Assembly (NCBI GenBank): GCA_025355745.1
Contig: JANXZA010000084.1
Location: forward strand, 1-64,000
DNA from: Rhizobacter sp.
GTDB taxonomy: Bacteria; Pseudomonadota; Gammaproteobacteria; Burkholderiales; Burkholderiaceae_C
Reading direction: 5' to 3'
DNA length: 64,000 bases
The notes under the pieces are model-generated. The model did no database searches. It was not told where the DNA came from and saw nothing but the letters and a program-made list of their open reading frames with translations. Within the stretch, counting starts at the first letter, position 1. Every line of letters starts with the position of its first letter. The position numbers and the translations under genes are program-made. Of the stretch, positions 18,974 through 28,065 are shown in pieces.

Positions 18974-19923
18974 GATCGGCGTGCCGGCTGCAGGCCGCGC
19001 GTCGACACGGTGGGGCTGGCGGCACGCGGGACTGCACCGCGACTGCGCTCGAGCGCGATCAGCCCGATGGCCAGCGCGGCACCGGCCAGCACGTCGACCA
19101 GGTAGTGACCGCCGTCGACCGGCGTCGAGGCGAGCATCGCGGCGTTGAGAACGACGAACACCGGCAGCAGCACCGTGGCGCGCATGGCGTACGCGAGCAG
19201 CAGTGCCATCACGGTGTGCAGCGAGGGGATCGAGATCAAACCCTGCATGGCGTGCAGTGGGATGTCGCGCAGGCGGCCGTCGCGCAAGGCCTCGAAGTGG
19301 GACAGCGACGCCAGGTCGAACGGCTTGCCGATCGCGTAGTGCTTCCAGGCCCCGGCCGCAGGCAGCAAGCCCGACACCAGGATGGTCAGCAGCGTGGCGA
19401 CGATGAACAAACGCATGAACTCGTCGAGCCGCCCGGGCCGCTGGCTGAAGCCGAGGAACAGGACCACAAACACCAGTTGCAACAGCCCGCTGTGGTAGGC
19501 GAGGCGCAGCGTCACCTGGCTCCACGGGTGGCCCTGGAGCCAGGCGTGCAGCGCGAGCCAGTCGAACCCGAGCGCGCGATCCCACGCCGCCAGCGGCGCA
19601 TCCACCAGCGGAGCGTTGGTGCTGACGACCAGATAGCTCAGCGTTGCTGCCGCGGCCTCGAATGCGACCAGCAGTGCGGCCGCTCGCACGGTGGTGCAGA
19701 TGCGCAGGTCGCGGCGGTAGCGGCCCAGCATCAGCGGTGCAAGGAAAGCGGCCAGCGCGAACCCGACGACCGCGACGCCGCGCGCGGACACCGACCACCC
19801 CGCGAGCAGCAGCCAGACGGCGTCGATGCACAGGACGATGCAGGTGAGTGTCCACGCCATGCCGAGCCGGCCCGTGGCGGCCAGCCCGGGCCGCCGCAAT
19901 CGCGTGATGAACCTGCTATGCAT
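18970..19923 (-). CDS. PAP2-superfamily phosphatase/inositolphosphotransferase-like membrane protein
   Basis: HAMQGLISIPSLHTVMALLLAYAMR ... TPVDGGHYLVDVLAG; overlaps next gene by 4 nt. Confidence 0.8.
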   Translation of the reverse strand: MHSRFITRLRRPGLAATGRLGMAWTLTCIVLCIDAVWLLLAGWSVSARGVAVVGFALAAFLAPLMLGRYRRDLRICTTVRAAALLVAFEAAAATLSYLVVSTNAPLVDAPLAAWDRALGFDWLALHAWLQGHPWSQVTLRLAYHSGLLQLVFVVLFLGFSQRPGRLDEFMRLFIVATLLTILVSGLLPAAGAWKHYAIGKPFDLASLSHFEALRDGRLRDIPLHAMQGLISIPSLHTVMALLLAYAMRATVLLPVFVVLNAAMLASTPVDGGHYLVDVLAGAALAIGLIALERSRGAVPRAASPTVSTRGLQPARRS

Positions 19924-20007
19924 GTGTTCCTCGACATGTGGAACTGGGCGTGGAGGCCACCGTGGCAGTTCGGGTTGAAAAGCCCGGAGAGCTTTTGCCT
20001 GCGGCGT

Positions 20008-22284
20008 CTAGTCGGTCACCGCATAGGACTGGCTTGAGACGAACCCGAGCGGCGTGATCACCTTGACGTTCAGCCTCCCACTGGTGACCGGGTTGCTGCA
20101 TTCGAACGGCGGCGACGCGATTGAGGAGCTTTGCGTGGCGTCGCTTCCGATGACGACCGAATAAATCCAGACGGCCGCACTCGGCTCGTTGGTGTTGGGC
20201 ACCACAAATTCCTTGCCGCTCAGGATCGTGCCGTTGGAAGCGGTAAATGCAATGGTGGTGCCGGCCGGCAAGATGTTGCCCGGCAAATCGACAGCGAGAA
20301 ACAGCGGGAAGGTGTTGGCCTTGTTGGCGGCGAACACGGTCAGGTTGCCGTCTCTGATGGCGATTCGCAGGGTCTTCGGTACGTTGACAAACGGTATGCC
20401 GTCAACACAGTGGCTCAAGGTGACGGGCACAGGATCGAGCGGCGTGAAATTCGCCTGGCTGGTCGACAACACCTGAACCAAGGCGCCGCGCACATGCGTC
20501 GCCTGATTGTCAAAGGTCTGAGGCGACTTCAAGACGCCGTTGTATTTGCCATCGCCGATGCCGGCCCAGGAACCATTCAAGTTGGTGTCGATGAATGTTT
20601 CACCCGGCTCACGATTCGCGTTGCCTTTCGACCAGATGTCATCCGGATCGAGCGGAGCAAGCGAGGGTGTCACCACGGGGTTCCCGTTGGCATCGACTGC
20701 ATTCGTCTTTGGCAGCACACCCCAGTTTGCATTGGCGTTCCGATCGGTGATTGCCCGGTCGTTTCTGAACGGCTCCCCCAAGTCCTGGAATGTTTCAACG
20801 GGCGGTTCGAACAGATTGTTCCCGTTCGTATCGCCAAAGCTTTCTTCGCCCAGTGCGTACGCGAGGATCGTGATGCGCCCATCGGCAGGGCGCGGGCTCG
20901 CGGGGCAGAAGCGCACGCTGCATTGGCCGGGAATGCCTTTTTGTTTGATGACGGAGCCGTCGGTCAGCGTCGTGTTGACCAGGCCGGTCAGGCACGACGC
21001 GTCGACCGTGCCGCCTTCGGCGGTGAAGCTGACGGCCGTGCCATCGGGTGCGGGGTTGTTGAAGTGATCGGCCAGACTGACCCGCAGCGACGAGCCGACC
21101 GGAGCTTCGCAGCCGTCGTGGTTCATGCCTTCGACGTTGTAAATGGCGGTGCTGAGCGAGAAGCTGTTTTGATCCGGTATGCCCGTCGACACCACGAGCT
21201 GGTCGGACAAGGTGGTGATCAAGGTGCCCGCCAGGGTCGCCGTCACACGCACGGGCGTATTGACGGTTCCGGCCGCCACCACGGTGCTCACGGTGCCGTC
21301 GGCGCCGGTGGTTGACGAAACCGGGTTGCGCGTCAGCCCGCCGACGTACGTCGTCAAGTCCAGATTGACCAACTGCCCGGAAACGGGGTTGCCGTTTTTG
21401 TCGAGCACCTTGAAGGTCACGGTGGAACTTTCCTGGCGACCGGCACCACCGGTGCCTTTGATGGCGATGTTTTGCGGCAGCGCCGAAACGAAAGCGATCT
21501 GGCCTGCAGTCGCTGCCAGGACGGTGATGGTTCCAGTCTGGGTAATCGTCGTGCCGTACCGGCTGCTGGCAGCCGTGACTGTGTCAGCGCCACCGCAACC
21601 CTTGTCGGTGTAGGACGTGCTCGCGACACCGTTCACCGTGATCACGGGTGAGCTGATCGTCGCCTTTCCGGCCACGGCGCACGGCGAGCTGAAGCTTACG
21701 GATTGCGCCGGAGCGAACGGGATCGACCCGTTCAACACCGTGACCCCGAGGCTGGTGGTGCCGCCGGCCGAGAGCACGGCGGGCGTGATCGAAAGCGGGC
21801 TGAGCGTGAGCGTCGGGAGCGTGACGGCATAGCCGGTTGTTCCGGTGACCGTGGTGCTGCCGACCGTTGCGCTGGCCGTGGCCGTAAACCCGCCCGCTTG
21901 CGTGCCTGCGGGCAAGCGCACCTGGGCCACGCCGCTGGCATCGGTCAAGGCGGTGCCGGAGGACGGTATGAACACCCCCGTCTTGTCGGTACTGGTGTAG
22001 GTGACGGCGACGTTTGGCGCTGCGACGCCCTTGCCGTCCTTCACCAACACTTGCAGCGTGCCGGTGCGCTCGGGGGAGATCTGCGTGATGGTTGCGCCGG
22101 ACGAGTCAAGCAACGAAAGCTTGAGCGATGCGGCCAGGACCGAACCCGTCGCAGTGTCTGTGAGGCAGGCATCAGGGTGCAGCATGCTGGCTCTGCAAAC
22201 GGTGGGACTGTCACCACCCCCGCCTCCGCATCCGCCCAGGGCTGCCGACAACAGAACCGCGAGGAGGGATATTTTTGTTCGCAT
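20008..22284 (-). CDS. Lipoprotein with bacterial Ig-like (Big) domains
   Basis: Lipobox LGGCGGGGGDS; repeated VLVKDGKGVAAPNVAVTYTSTDKTGVF... and FKVLDKNGNPVSGQLVNL...; Ca-binding-like DTNGNNLFEP. Confidence 0.8.
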   Translation of the reverse strand: MRTKISLLAVLLSAALGGCGGGGGDSPTVCRASMLHPDACLTDTATGSVLAASLKLSLLDSSGATITQISPERTGTLQVLVKDGKGVAAPNVAVTYTSTDKTGVFIPSSGTALTDASGVAQVRLPAGTQAGGFTATASATVGSTTVTGTTGYAVTLPTLTLSPLSITPAVLSAGGTTSLGVTVLNGSIPFAPAQSVSFSSPCAVAGKATISSPVITVNGVASTSYTDKGCGGADTVTAASSRYGTTITQTGTITVLAATAGQIAFVSALPQNIAIKGTGGAGRQESSTVTFKVLDKNGNPVSGQLVNLDLTTYVGGLTRNPVSSTTGADGTVSTVVAAGTVNTPVRVTATLAGTLITTLSDQLVVSTGIPDQNSFSLSTAIYNVEGMNHDGCEAPVGSSLRVSLADHFNNPAPDGTAVSFTAEGGTVDASCLTGLVNTTLTDGSVIKQKGIPGQCSVRFCPASPRPADGRITILAYALGEESFGDTNGNNLFEPPVETFQDLGEPFRNDRAITDRNANANWGVLPKTNAVDANGNPVVTPSLAPLDPDDIWSKGNANREPGETFIDTNLNGSWAGIGDGKYNGVLKSPQTFDNQATHVRGALVQVLSTSQANFTPLDPVPVTLSHCVDGIPFVNVPKTLRIAIRDGNLTVFAANKANTFPLFLAVDLPGNILPAGTTIAFTASNGTILSGKEFVVPNTNEPSAAVWIYSVVIGSDATQSSSIASPPFECSNPVTSGRLNVKVITPLGFVSSQSYAVTD

Positions 22285-22832
22285 GAGATTCCTCTGATTT
22301 CAAATTCGTCGAGAGCCCGCCAACGCACGGCAATCGGGTTTGCTGGCTCTGAGCCGTTTCCTGCGAGCCTCGGCGCGGCACTGCTGTGAGCAGGGCCGCC
22401 GACTGGAACGCATTGCCAATCCGAACCGATCTTTGAGCGGCATTGGCGCGCCGGCTATGGGAGGCGCGTCGGGTCGACCCGGGAGGTTGATCCCCCCGCA
22501 GGCGCGGGGCATCGCATCCAGGGAGACGACGATTTACCCCGATGAGCATCAGGGTGCGCCGCAGGCCTCGTTTTGCGGATGCTTTGAAAGCGCGCGTGCA
22601 AGACGCACAGGTTTCCCAAGTCGCAGGAGTGCTCGCGTGAAGCTGCGGGCTAACGTTTGATCTGAGCGGCAGGCGACAGGCCTGGTGCGCTGGGTGCCTT
22701 GTCGATGCCGGAGTGGGCGCGCGCCTTCCTGCGGGCTACCAGGTATCTGGTTGGCAATGAACGTCAGCCACGAGCCTTGCGACTTCGATCCACCCTCACC
22801 TCGAGATCAAGCATCCGCCGGGATCGAATAGC

Positions 22833-23570
22833 TTACGCCTCGACTGCGCCGCGCGTGGCCGCGCCGAGCCCGTGTGCGCTGGCATACACGTGCAGTTCGA
22901 GCCGGCCGCGCACGTTGAGCTTGCTGTAGATGGTGGTCAGGTGGTTGCGAAGGGTGTGCTCGCTCATGCCGAGTTCGTCGGCCACCGCGAGTTGCTTGGC
23001 GCCTGCGCGGCCCACCATGGTGACGACGATTTCGCGCTCGCGCGGTGTCAGGCTGGCGATGCGCCGTGCGTCAGGGTCGGCCGGGCGCGACAGGGCTGCC
23101 GGGTTGCCGTCGGTGAGCAGGCCCATCACTTCGCCGAGCAGCGCGCGGTGCAGCCAGATTTGACCCTCGTTGACCTTCGCGATCGCGCGCAGGATGGTCT
23201 CGGCCGGCTCGGATTTGTGGACCACGCCGCGCGCACCCTTCATCACGGCGGCGCGGTGCTTGGCGATGTCGTCGCTGCCGGTGAGTACGAGCACGCGGCC
23301 AGGGCAGCGCTGGCGCAGGCTGCCGAGCGAGGCGCCGGTGTCTTCACCGGCGAGGTCGAGGTCGAGCAGGATCACGTCTGCCGAGGCTGCGGCGTCGTGG
23401 TTGAGCAACTCGGTGCGCGAGCTGGCGGTGCCGACGACCTCCATGCCGCTCGAGCTGTCGATCAGGCGCGTCAGGCCCCAGAGCGTGATCTGGTGGTCTT
23501 CGGCCACGAAGACGCGGATCGGGCGCGGCGCAGCGTTCAAAGCGGCAGGGGCGGAACAGGCTTGGCTCAT
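22833..23570 (-). CDS. NarL/LuxR-family response regulator
   Basis: IRVFVAEDHQITLWGLTRL ... LTPREREIVVTMVGRAGAKQLAVADELGMSEHTLRNHLTTIYSKLNVRGR. Confidence 0.9.
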   Translation of the reverse strand: MSQACSAPAALNAAPRPIRVFVAEDHQITLWGLTRLIDSSSGMEVVGTASSRTELLNHDAAASADVILLDLDLAGEDTGASLGSLRQRCPGRVLVLTGSDDIAKHRAAVMKGARGVVHKSEPAETILRAIAKVNEGQIWLHRALLGEVMGLLTDGNPAALSRPADPDARRIASLTPREREIVVTMVGRAGAKQLAVADELGMSEHTLRNHLTTIYSKLNVRGRLELHVYASAHGLGAATRGAVEA

Positions 23571-23714
23571 GGCGTTTCCTTGACTTTCACTTTCCAGACT
23601 GGCAACGAGCTTCAGTCACAAGCTTTGCGCGCTCGAATCACTCTTACTCTGTGGGCCACGCGAAGGGGAGACCCGCAGACTGGCTGAACGTTGTTGCTGA
23701 ATCAGGGTTACCTT

Positions 23715-25388
23715 TTACAGAGGGATCTGGATGACGAGCTCGGTGTTCAGCCCATCCGGACGGGTGATGTGCAAGGTGCCGCCGAGTTCGGCGGCGCGTT
23801 CGGTGAGTGAGCCGGGGTTGAATTCATCTGCGGCACGGCCGTGAACGCTGCCCGAGTCGTCTCGCACGTTCAACCGAACCATCGACGACTCGAGCGACAG
23901 CTTGAGCCATACATGCCGTGCTGCGGTGTGCTTGCGGATGTTGTTGAGGGCCTCGTTGACCATGTGGAACAGCGCGCTGGCGAGGGCCCGGGTGGTGGGC
24001 AGATTGTCGGGGCAGTCGACTTCGACCTCGATGCCGAAGAGCAGCGCGAAGCGCCGCACCTGCCGGCGCACGGCGGGCACGAGGGCGTTGTCGCCGGAGT
24101 CGTTGCCGGTGCGCAGGCCCGAAATCAGCTCGCGCAGCGCGGCGACTTCACCGTTTACGAGTTCGGCCAGCGAATCGACCTCGGCGCGGGCCGGGTTGTC
24201 GTGCGGGATGCGCAGCGCCACGCATTCGACCGCGTATTTGAGGCCGAGGTAGGGCTGGATGGCGCTGTCGTGCAGGTCACGGCCGATGCGCGCACGCTCG
24301 TGGCCGGCGGCTTCGTCCTGGAGCTGATCCACGAGCGCCGCCTGCTCGATGATGCGCAGCAGATCGGGGCCGGCACCGGCGAGCGCGGCGACATCCTGGT
24401 GGGTGCTGCGGGTGCGGCTGTAGCCGAGCACGAAGTGGCCGTGCTGCCGGCCATAGCGCGTGAGCGGCACGATGTGCAGGCTGCGCACGTCGAGCAATTG
24501 CGCCAACTCGGCGAGCGGTGCGGCGAGGCCGGCCGGCAAGGGCAGGTCGGCGTGCATGCGCGTGCTTCGGCGCAGATCCCACCAGGGGCGCCGAACGTAG
24601 CTCACCGGGCAGGCCGGCGCGGGCGCCAACAGGGCTTCGAGACGCACATGCACTTCGTCATTGGCGCGAAAGCTGCCTTCTTCGCGGCTGGCGAGCATCG
24701 CCGGGGCGGCTTGGCTGCTGGGCAGCACCAGCGCCACCACATCGGCTTGCGTTCCGGCGCGCAGGCGCTCCGCCAGTTCGGCGCAGATCGCGTCGAGGCC
24801 GCGGCGCGGGTCGAGGTGCGCGCTGAATTCGCCGATCAGCGCCATCCGGCTGCGCAGCACGCTCATCGGCCGTGCGAGTACCGCCGCCGCCGGAACGAGG
24901 GTCAGCACGAGCAAGGTCGGCAGGCTCTCGCGCCACCCGAGGCTGAGGCTGCGGGCCAGGTCACCGTTGATGTCGAAGAGCAGGCCGGCCGCAGCCAGCA
25001 GCGCGAGCAGCACCCCGTTCGCGACGCCGTAACCGATGCTGACCACCACCACGGGGTGCACCAGCGTGATGATGAGCATCATGGTGCCGACCGTTAGCAG
25101 CTTCATGGTGACGCAGGCCCAGGCGACATCGATCCAGTACGGCCACAGCGTGGTGTGGTGACTGCGCCCGCTCGCCTCGACCCACAGCACCCAGCCGGAC
25201 CACAGGCAATACGCCAACAGAATCGAAACCGCCCAGACGCTGATGTGCGCTTCGCTGGCGATGAGTAGCACCGTGCACAGCAGCGCGGTCACGACACGGA
25301 TGCCGGCAATGAAACGGCGCATCTCGCCGGAAGGCCCGGCGTGGAGCGGCGGGGCAACAAGATCCGGTGTTGACGCCAGCGTGCTCAT
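23715..25388 (-). CDS. NarL-type membrane sensor histidine kinase
   Basis: HERARIGRDLHDSAIQPYLGLKYAVE DHp box; HMVNEALNNIRKHTAARHVWLKL. Confidence 0.88.
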   Translation of the reverse strand: MSTLASTPDLVAPPLHAGPSGEMRRFIAGIRVVTALLCTVLLIASEAHISVWAVSILLAYCLWSGWVLWVEASGRSHHTTLWPYWIDVAWACVTMKLLTVGTMMLIITLVHPVVVVSIGYGVANGVLLALLAAAGLLFDINGDLARSLSLGWRESLPTLLVLTLVPAAAVLARPMSVLRSRMALIGEFSAHLDPRRGLDAICAELAERLRAGTQADVVALVLPSSQAAPAMLASREEGSFRANDEVHVRLEALLAPAPACPVSYVRRPWWDLRRSTRMHADLPLPAGLAAPLAELAQLLDVRSLHIVPLTRYGRQHGHFVLGYSRTRSTHQDVAALAGAGPDLLRIIEQAALVDQLQDEAAGHERARIGRDLHDSAIQPYLGLKYAVECVALRIPHDNPARAEVDSLAELVNGEVAALRELISGLRTGNDSGDNALVPAVRRQVRRFALLFGIEVEVDCPDNLPTTRALASALFHMVNEALNNIRKHTAARHVWLKLSLESSMVRLNVRDDSGSVHGRAADEFNPGSLTERAAELGGTLHITRPDGLNTELVIQIPL

Positions 25389-25544
25389 GGAGTCGAGTTT
25401 GTATCAGCTTGTGAATTCAGCAGCCGTCCGCACCCCCGAAACCGGGGGTACGAAAATCATCAAGTTTGATGATTTATTGGCATTTCCCCCGAGTCTGAGG
25501 GCCGGATGACTGGAGGGTGAAGCAGCCGTAGCTCTTTCTTGATA

Positions 25545-25960
25545 TGAGTCTGTCGGACTTGAGCCGCGAAGCCTCGTGTCAGTTGGTGCAGGGTGTCGTG
25601 CGCGGCGGCGCGGGCCGAAGTCGCTCGCGGTGAGACGCCTGAGCGCACGACAGATCGCCCAAGACGCGCTGCAAGGCCAGCTTCTCAGGGTTGCGGCGGG
25701 CATTTGCCCTCTGTTCACGCCGCCCGCAGCACCGGCAGCCGTTTGATGTCCAGGCCATCGTCACGAGTGACCACACCCAGCGTGCCTTGTTGGGCGCGCT
25801 CGACGGCGACTGCAGGCGTCTCGATCTGCGGCAGGAAGCGCCGGCGGCGGCAGCAGATACGCGGTGTCTCGATCAACGGCAACGAATCGGCTCGCGTGAT
25901 GCGGCTTTGCTCGGACTGGCGCAGTCGCCCGAGCCGACCCAACTCGGGGTAGACGCGAAA
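25545..25960 (-). mobile_element. Decayed IS fragment, relic copy 2 (inverted relative to copy 1)
   Basis: Reverse complement matches 242-690; WSLVTMAW then 1-nt deletion relative to copy 1 (aacatcaa -> acatcaa); stop at 25717-25715. Confidence 0.7.
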
Positions 25961-26014
25961 GTCCGACAGCCTCCTAGAATCGGCGCTCTGTCGAAGCCAA
26001 GCAAGGACCGATGC

Positions 26015-26476
26015 ATGAAGATCAAAAGCCAGCGCGATTTCTGGTCCGGCCTGATGTTCGTGACGGTCGGCGTGGTGTTCGCCATCGGCGCCACGAACTA
26101 CTCGATGGGCACTTCGGCGCGGCCCGGCGCAGGCTACTTCCCGATGATCCTGAGCGTGGTGATGGCCTTGCTCGGCGCGGTTGTGCTGTTCAAGTCGCTG
26201 ACGATTGAAACCGAAGGCGGCGACCCCATCGGCGAATTCGCCTGGCGGCCCTTGCTGGTGATCGTGGCGTCGATCGCCGCGTTCGGCTTTGCACTTCCCA
26301 GGCTGGGGCTGTTCGTCACCATACCGCTGCTGATCATCATGGTCAGCTTTGCCGGCGACGAGTTCCGGTGGAAGGGCGTTCTGGCCAGCTGTTTGGTGTT
26401 GACGGCAGGCTCGTGGTTCATTTTCATCTGGGGGCTGAAGCTGACGATCCCGCTTAAGCCGATCTTCATGGCCTGA
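26015..26476 (+). CDS. tctB: Tripartite tricarboxylate transporter small subunit TctB family
   Basis: MKIKSQRDFWSGLMFVTVGVVFAIGATNYSMGTSARPGAGYFP. Confidence 0.88.
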   Translation: MKIKSQRDFWSGLMFVTVGVVFAIGATNYSMGTSARPGAGYFPMILSVVMALLGAVVLFKSLTIETEGGDPIGEFAWRPLLVIVASIAAFGFALPRLGLFVTIPLLIIMVSFAGDEFRWKGVLASCLVLTAGSWFIFIWGLKLTIPLKPIFMA

Positions 26477-26495
26477 CACCGGAGAACCGCACCCC

Positions 26496-28007
26496 ATGGA
26501 CTTGCTCAACAACCTCGCGCTCGGCTTCAGCGTCGCCTTCACGCTGCAGAACCTGACGTATGCGTTCTTCGGGTCGGTGCTCGGCACCTTGATCGGCGTG
26601 CTGCCCGGCCTGGGGCCGGTGGCGACGATCGCGATGCTGCTGCCTTCGATCTACGCCCTCGACGCCACGCCCGCGCTGATCATGCTGGCCGGCATCTATT
26701 ACGGCGCGCAGTACGGCGGCTCGACCACCGCAATCCTGATCAACGTGCCGGGCGAATCATCGTCGGTCGTGACCGCCATCGATGGTTACCAGATGGCGCG
26801 TCAAGGCCGTGCCGGCCCGGCGCTCGCCGCAGCCGGCCTCGGCTCGTTCTTCGCCGGTTGCGTGGGCACCATCATCATTGCCGCGTTCGCCCCGCCGCTC
26901 ACCGAGCTGGCATTCAAGTTCGGCCCGGCCGAGTACTTCTCGCTGATGGTGCTGGGGCTGATCGGCGCGGTGGTGCTGGCCTCGGGCTCGCTTCTCAAGG
27001 CGATCGCGATGATCATCCTCGGCCTGCTGCTGGCGCAGATCAACACCGACGTGATCTCGGGCACGGCGCGCTACAGCTTCGACATTCCGGAGCTCACCGA
27101 CGGCATCGGCTTCGTCGTCATCGCGATGGGCGTGTTCGGCTTCGGCGAGATCATCTCCAACCTCGGCCAGCCGGCCGAACACCGCGAGGTCTTCACGAAG
27201 GACGTGAAAGGCCTGTGGCCGACGAAGCAGGACTTCAAGGACGCCTTTCCGGCCGTGCTGCGCGGCACCGCGCTCGGCTCCGTGCTCGGTGTACTGCCGG
27301 GCGGCGGTGCGCTGCTGGCGTCGTTCGCGGCCTACACGCTCGAGAAGAAGATGCCCGGCCACCCCGGCGAGGTGCCGTTCGGCCGCGGAAACATCCGCGG
27401 CGTGGCAGCGCCCGAGTCGGCCAACAACGCCGGCGCCCAGACCTCGTTCATCCCGATGCTCACGCTCGGCATTCCGCCCAACGCGGTGATGGCGCTGATG
27501 GTGGGCGCGATGACGATCAAGGGCATCCAGCCCGGCCCGCAGGTGATGACGAGCAACCCGCAACTCTTCTGGGGCCTGATCGCCTCGATGTGGGTCGGCA
27601 ACGCGATGCTGGTGATCCTGAACCTGCCGCTGATCGGCATCTGGATCAAGCTGTTGACGGTGCCGTACCGCTATCTGTTCCCGGCCATCACGCTGTTCTG
27701 CTGCATCGGTGTTTACACGCTCAACAACAACACCTTCGACGTGCAGTTGACGGCCCTGTTCGCGTTGATCGGCTACCTGTTCTACAAGTTCAGTTGCGAG
27801 TCGGCGCCCCTGCTGCTCGGCTTCATCCTCGGGCCGATGATGGAAGAGAACCTGCGCCGTGCGCTGCTGCTGTCGCGCGGCGACTGGAGTGCCTTCGTCA
27901 CGCGCCCGCTGTCGGCCGGCTTGCTGGCCTGCGCGGCGTTGATGGTGGTGATCGTGCTGCTGCCTTCGATCAGCAAGAAGCGCAACGCGACGTTTCAGGA
28001 AGAGTGA
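26496..28007 (+). CDS. tctA: Tripartite tricarboxylate transporter large subunit TctA family
   Basis: GVLPGLGPVATIAMLLPSIYALDATPALIMLAGIYYGAQYGGSTTAILINVPGE. Confidence 0.95.
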   Translation: MDLLNNLALGFSVAFTLQNLTYAFFGSVLGTLIGVLPGLGPVATIAMLLPSIYALDATPALIMLAGIYYGAQYGGSTTAILINVPGESSSVVTAIDGYQMARQGRAGPALAAAGLGSFFAGCVGTIIIAAFAPPLTELAFKFGPAEYFSLMVLGLIGAVVLASGSLLKAIAMIILGLLLAQINTDVISGTARYSFDIPELTDGIGFVVIAMGVFGFGEIISNLGQPAEHREVFTKDVKGLWPTKQDFKDAFPAVLRGTALGSVLGVLPGGGALLASFAAYTLEKKMPGHPGEVPFGRGNIRGVAAPESANNAGAQTSFIPMLTLGIPPNAVMALMVGAMTIKGIQPGPQVMTSNPQLFWGLIASMWVGNAMLVILNLPLIGIWIKLLTVPYRYLFPAITLFCCIGVYTLNNNTFDVQLTALFALIGYLFYKFSCESAPLLLGFILGPMMEENLRRALLLSRGDWSAFVTRPLSAGLLACAALMVVIVLLPSISKKRNATFQEE

Positions 28008-28028
28008 ACCTCGGGCCCCGGCCGCTCG

Positions 28029-28062
28029 CCCGCCATCCCGCCATCCCGCCATCCCGCATCCC
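28029..28062 (-). other. Tandem ccatcccgc repeat; minus strand is a G-quadruplex motif
   Basis: Minus strand GGGatgcGGGatggcGGGatggcGGGatggcGGG immediately upstream of the ATG at 28066. Confidence 0.6.
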
Positions 28063-28065
28063 GCC

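Noticed and set aside
22600-22680. attC-like site (gcgggctaacgttt) suggesting an integron remnant
   Set aside because: Only a partial core-site resemblance; no convincing paired R/L boxes and no integrase or cassette array in the window.
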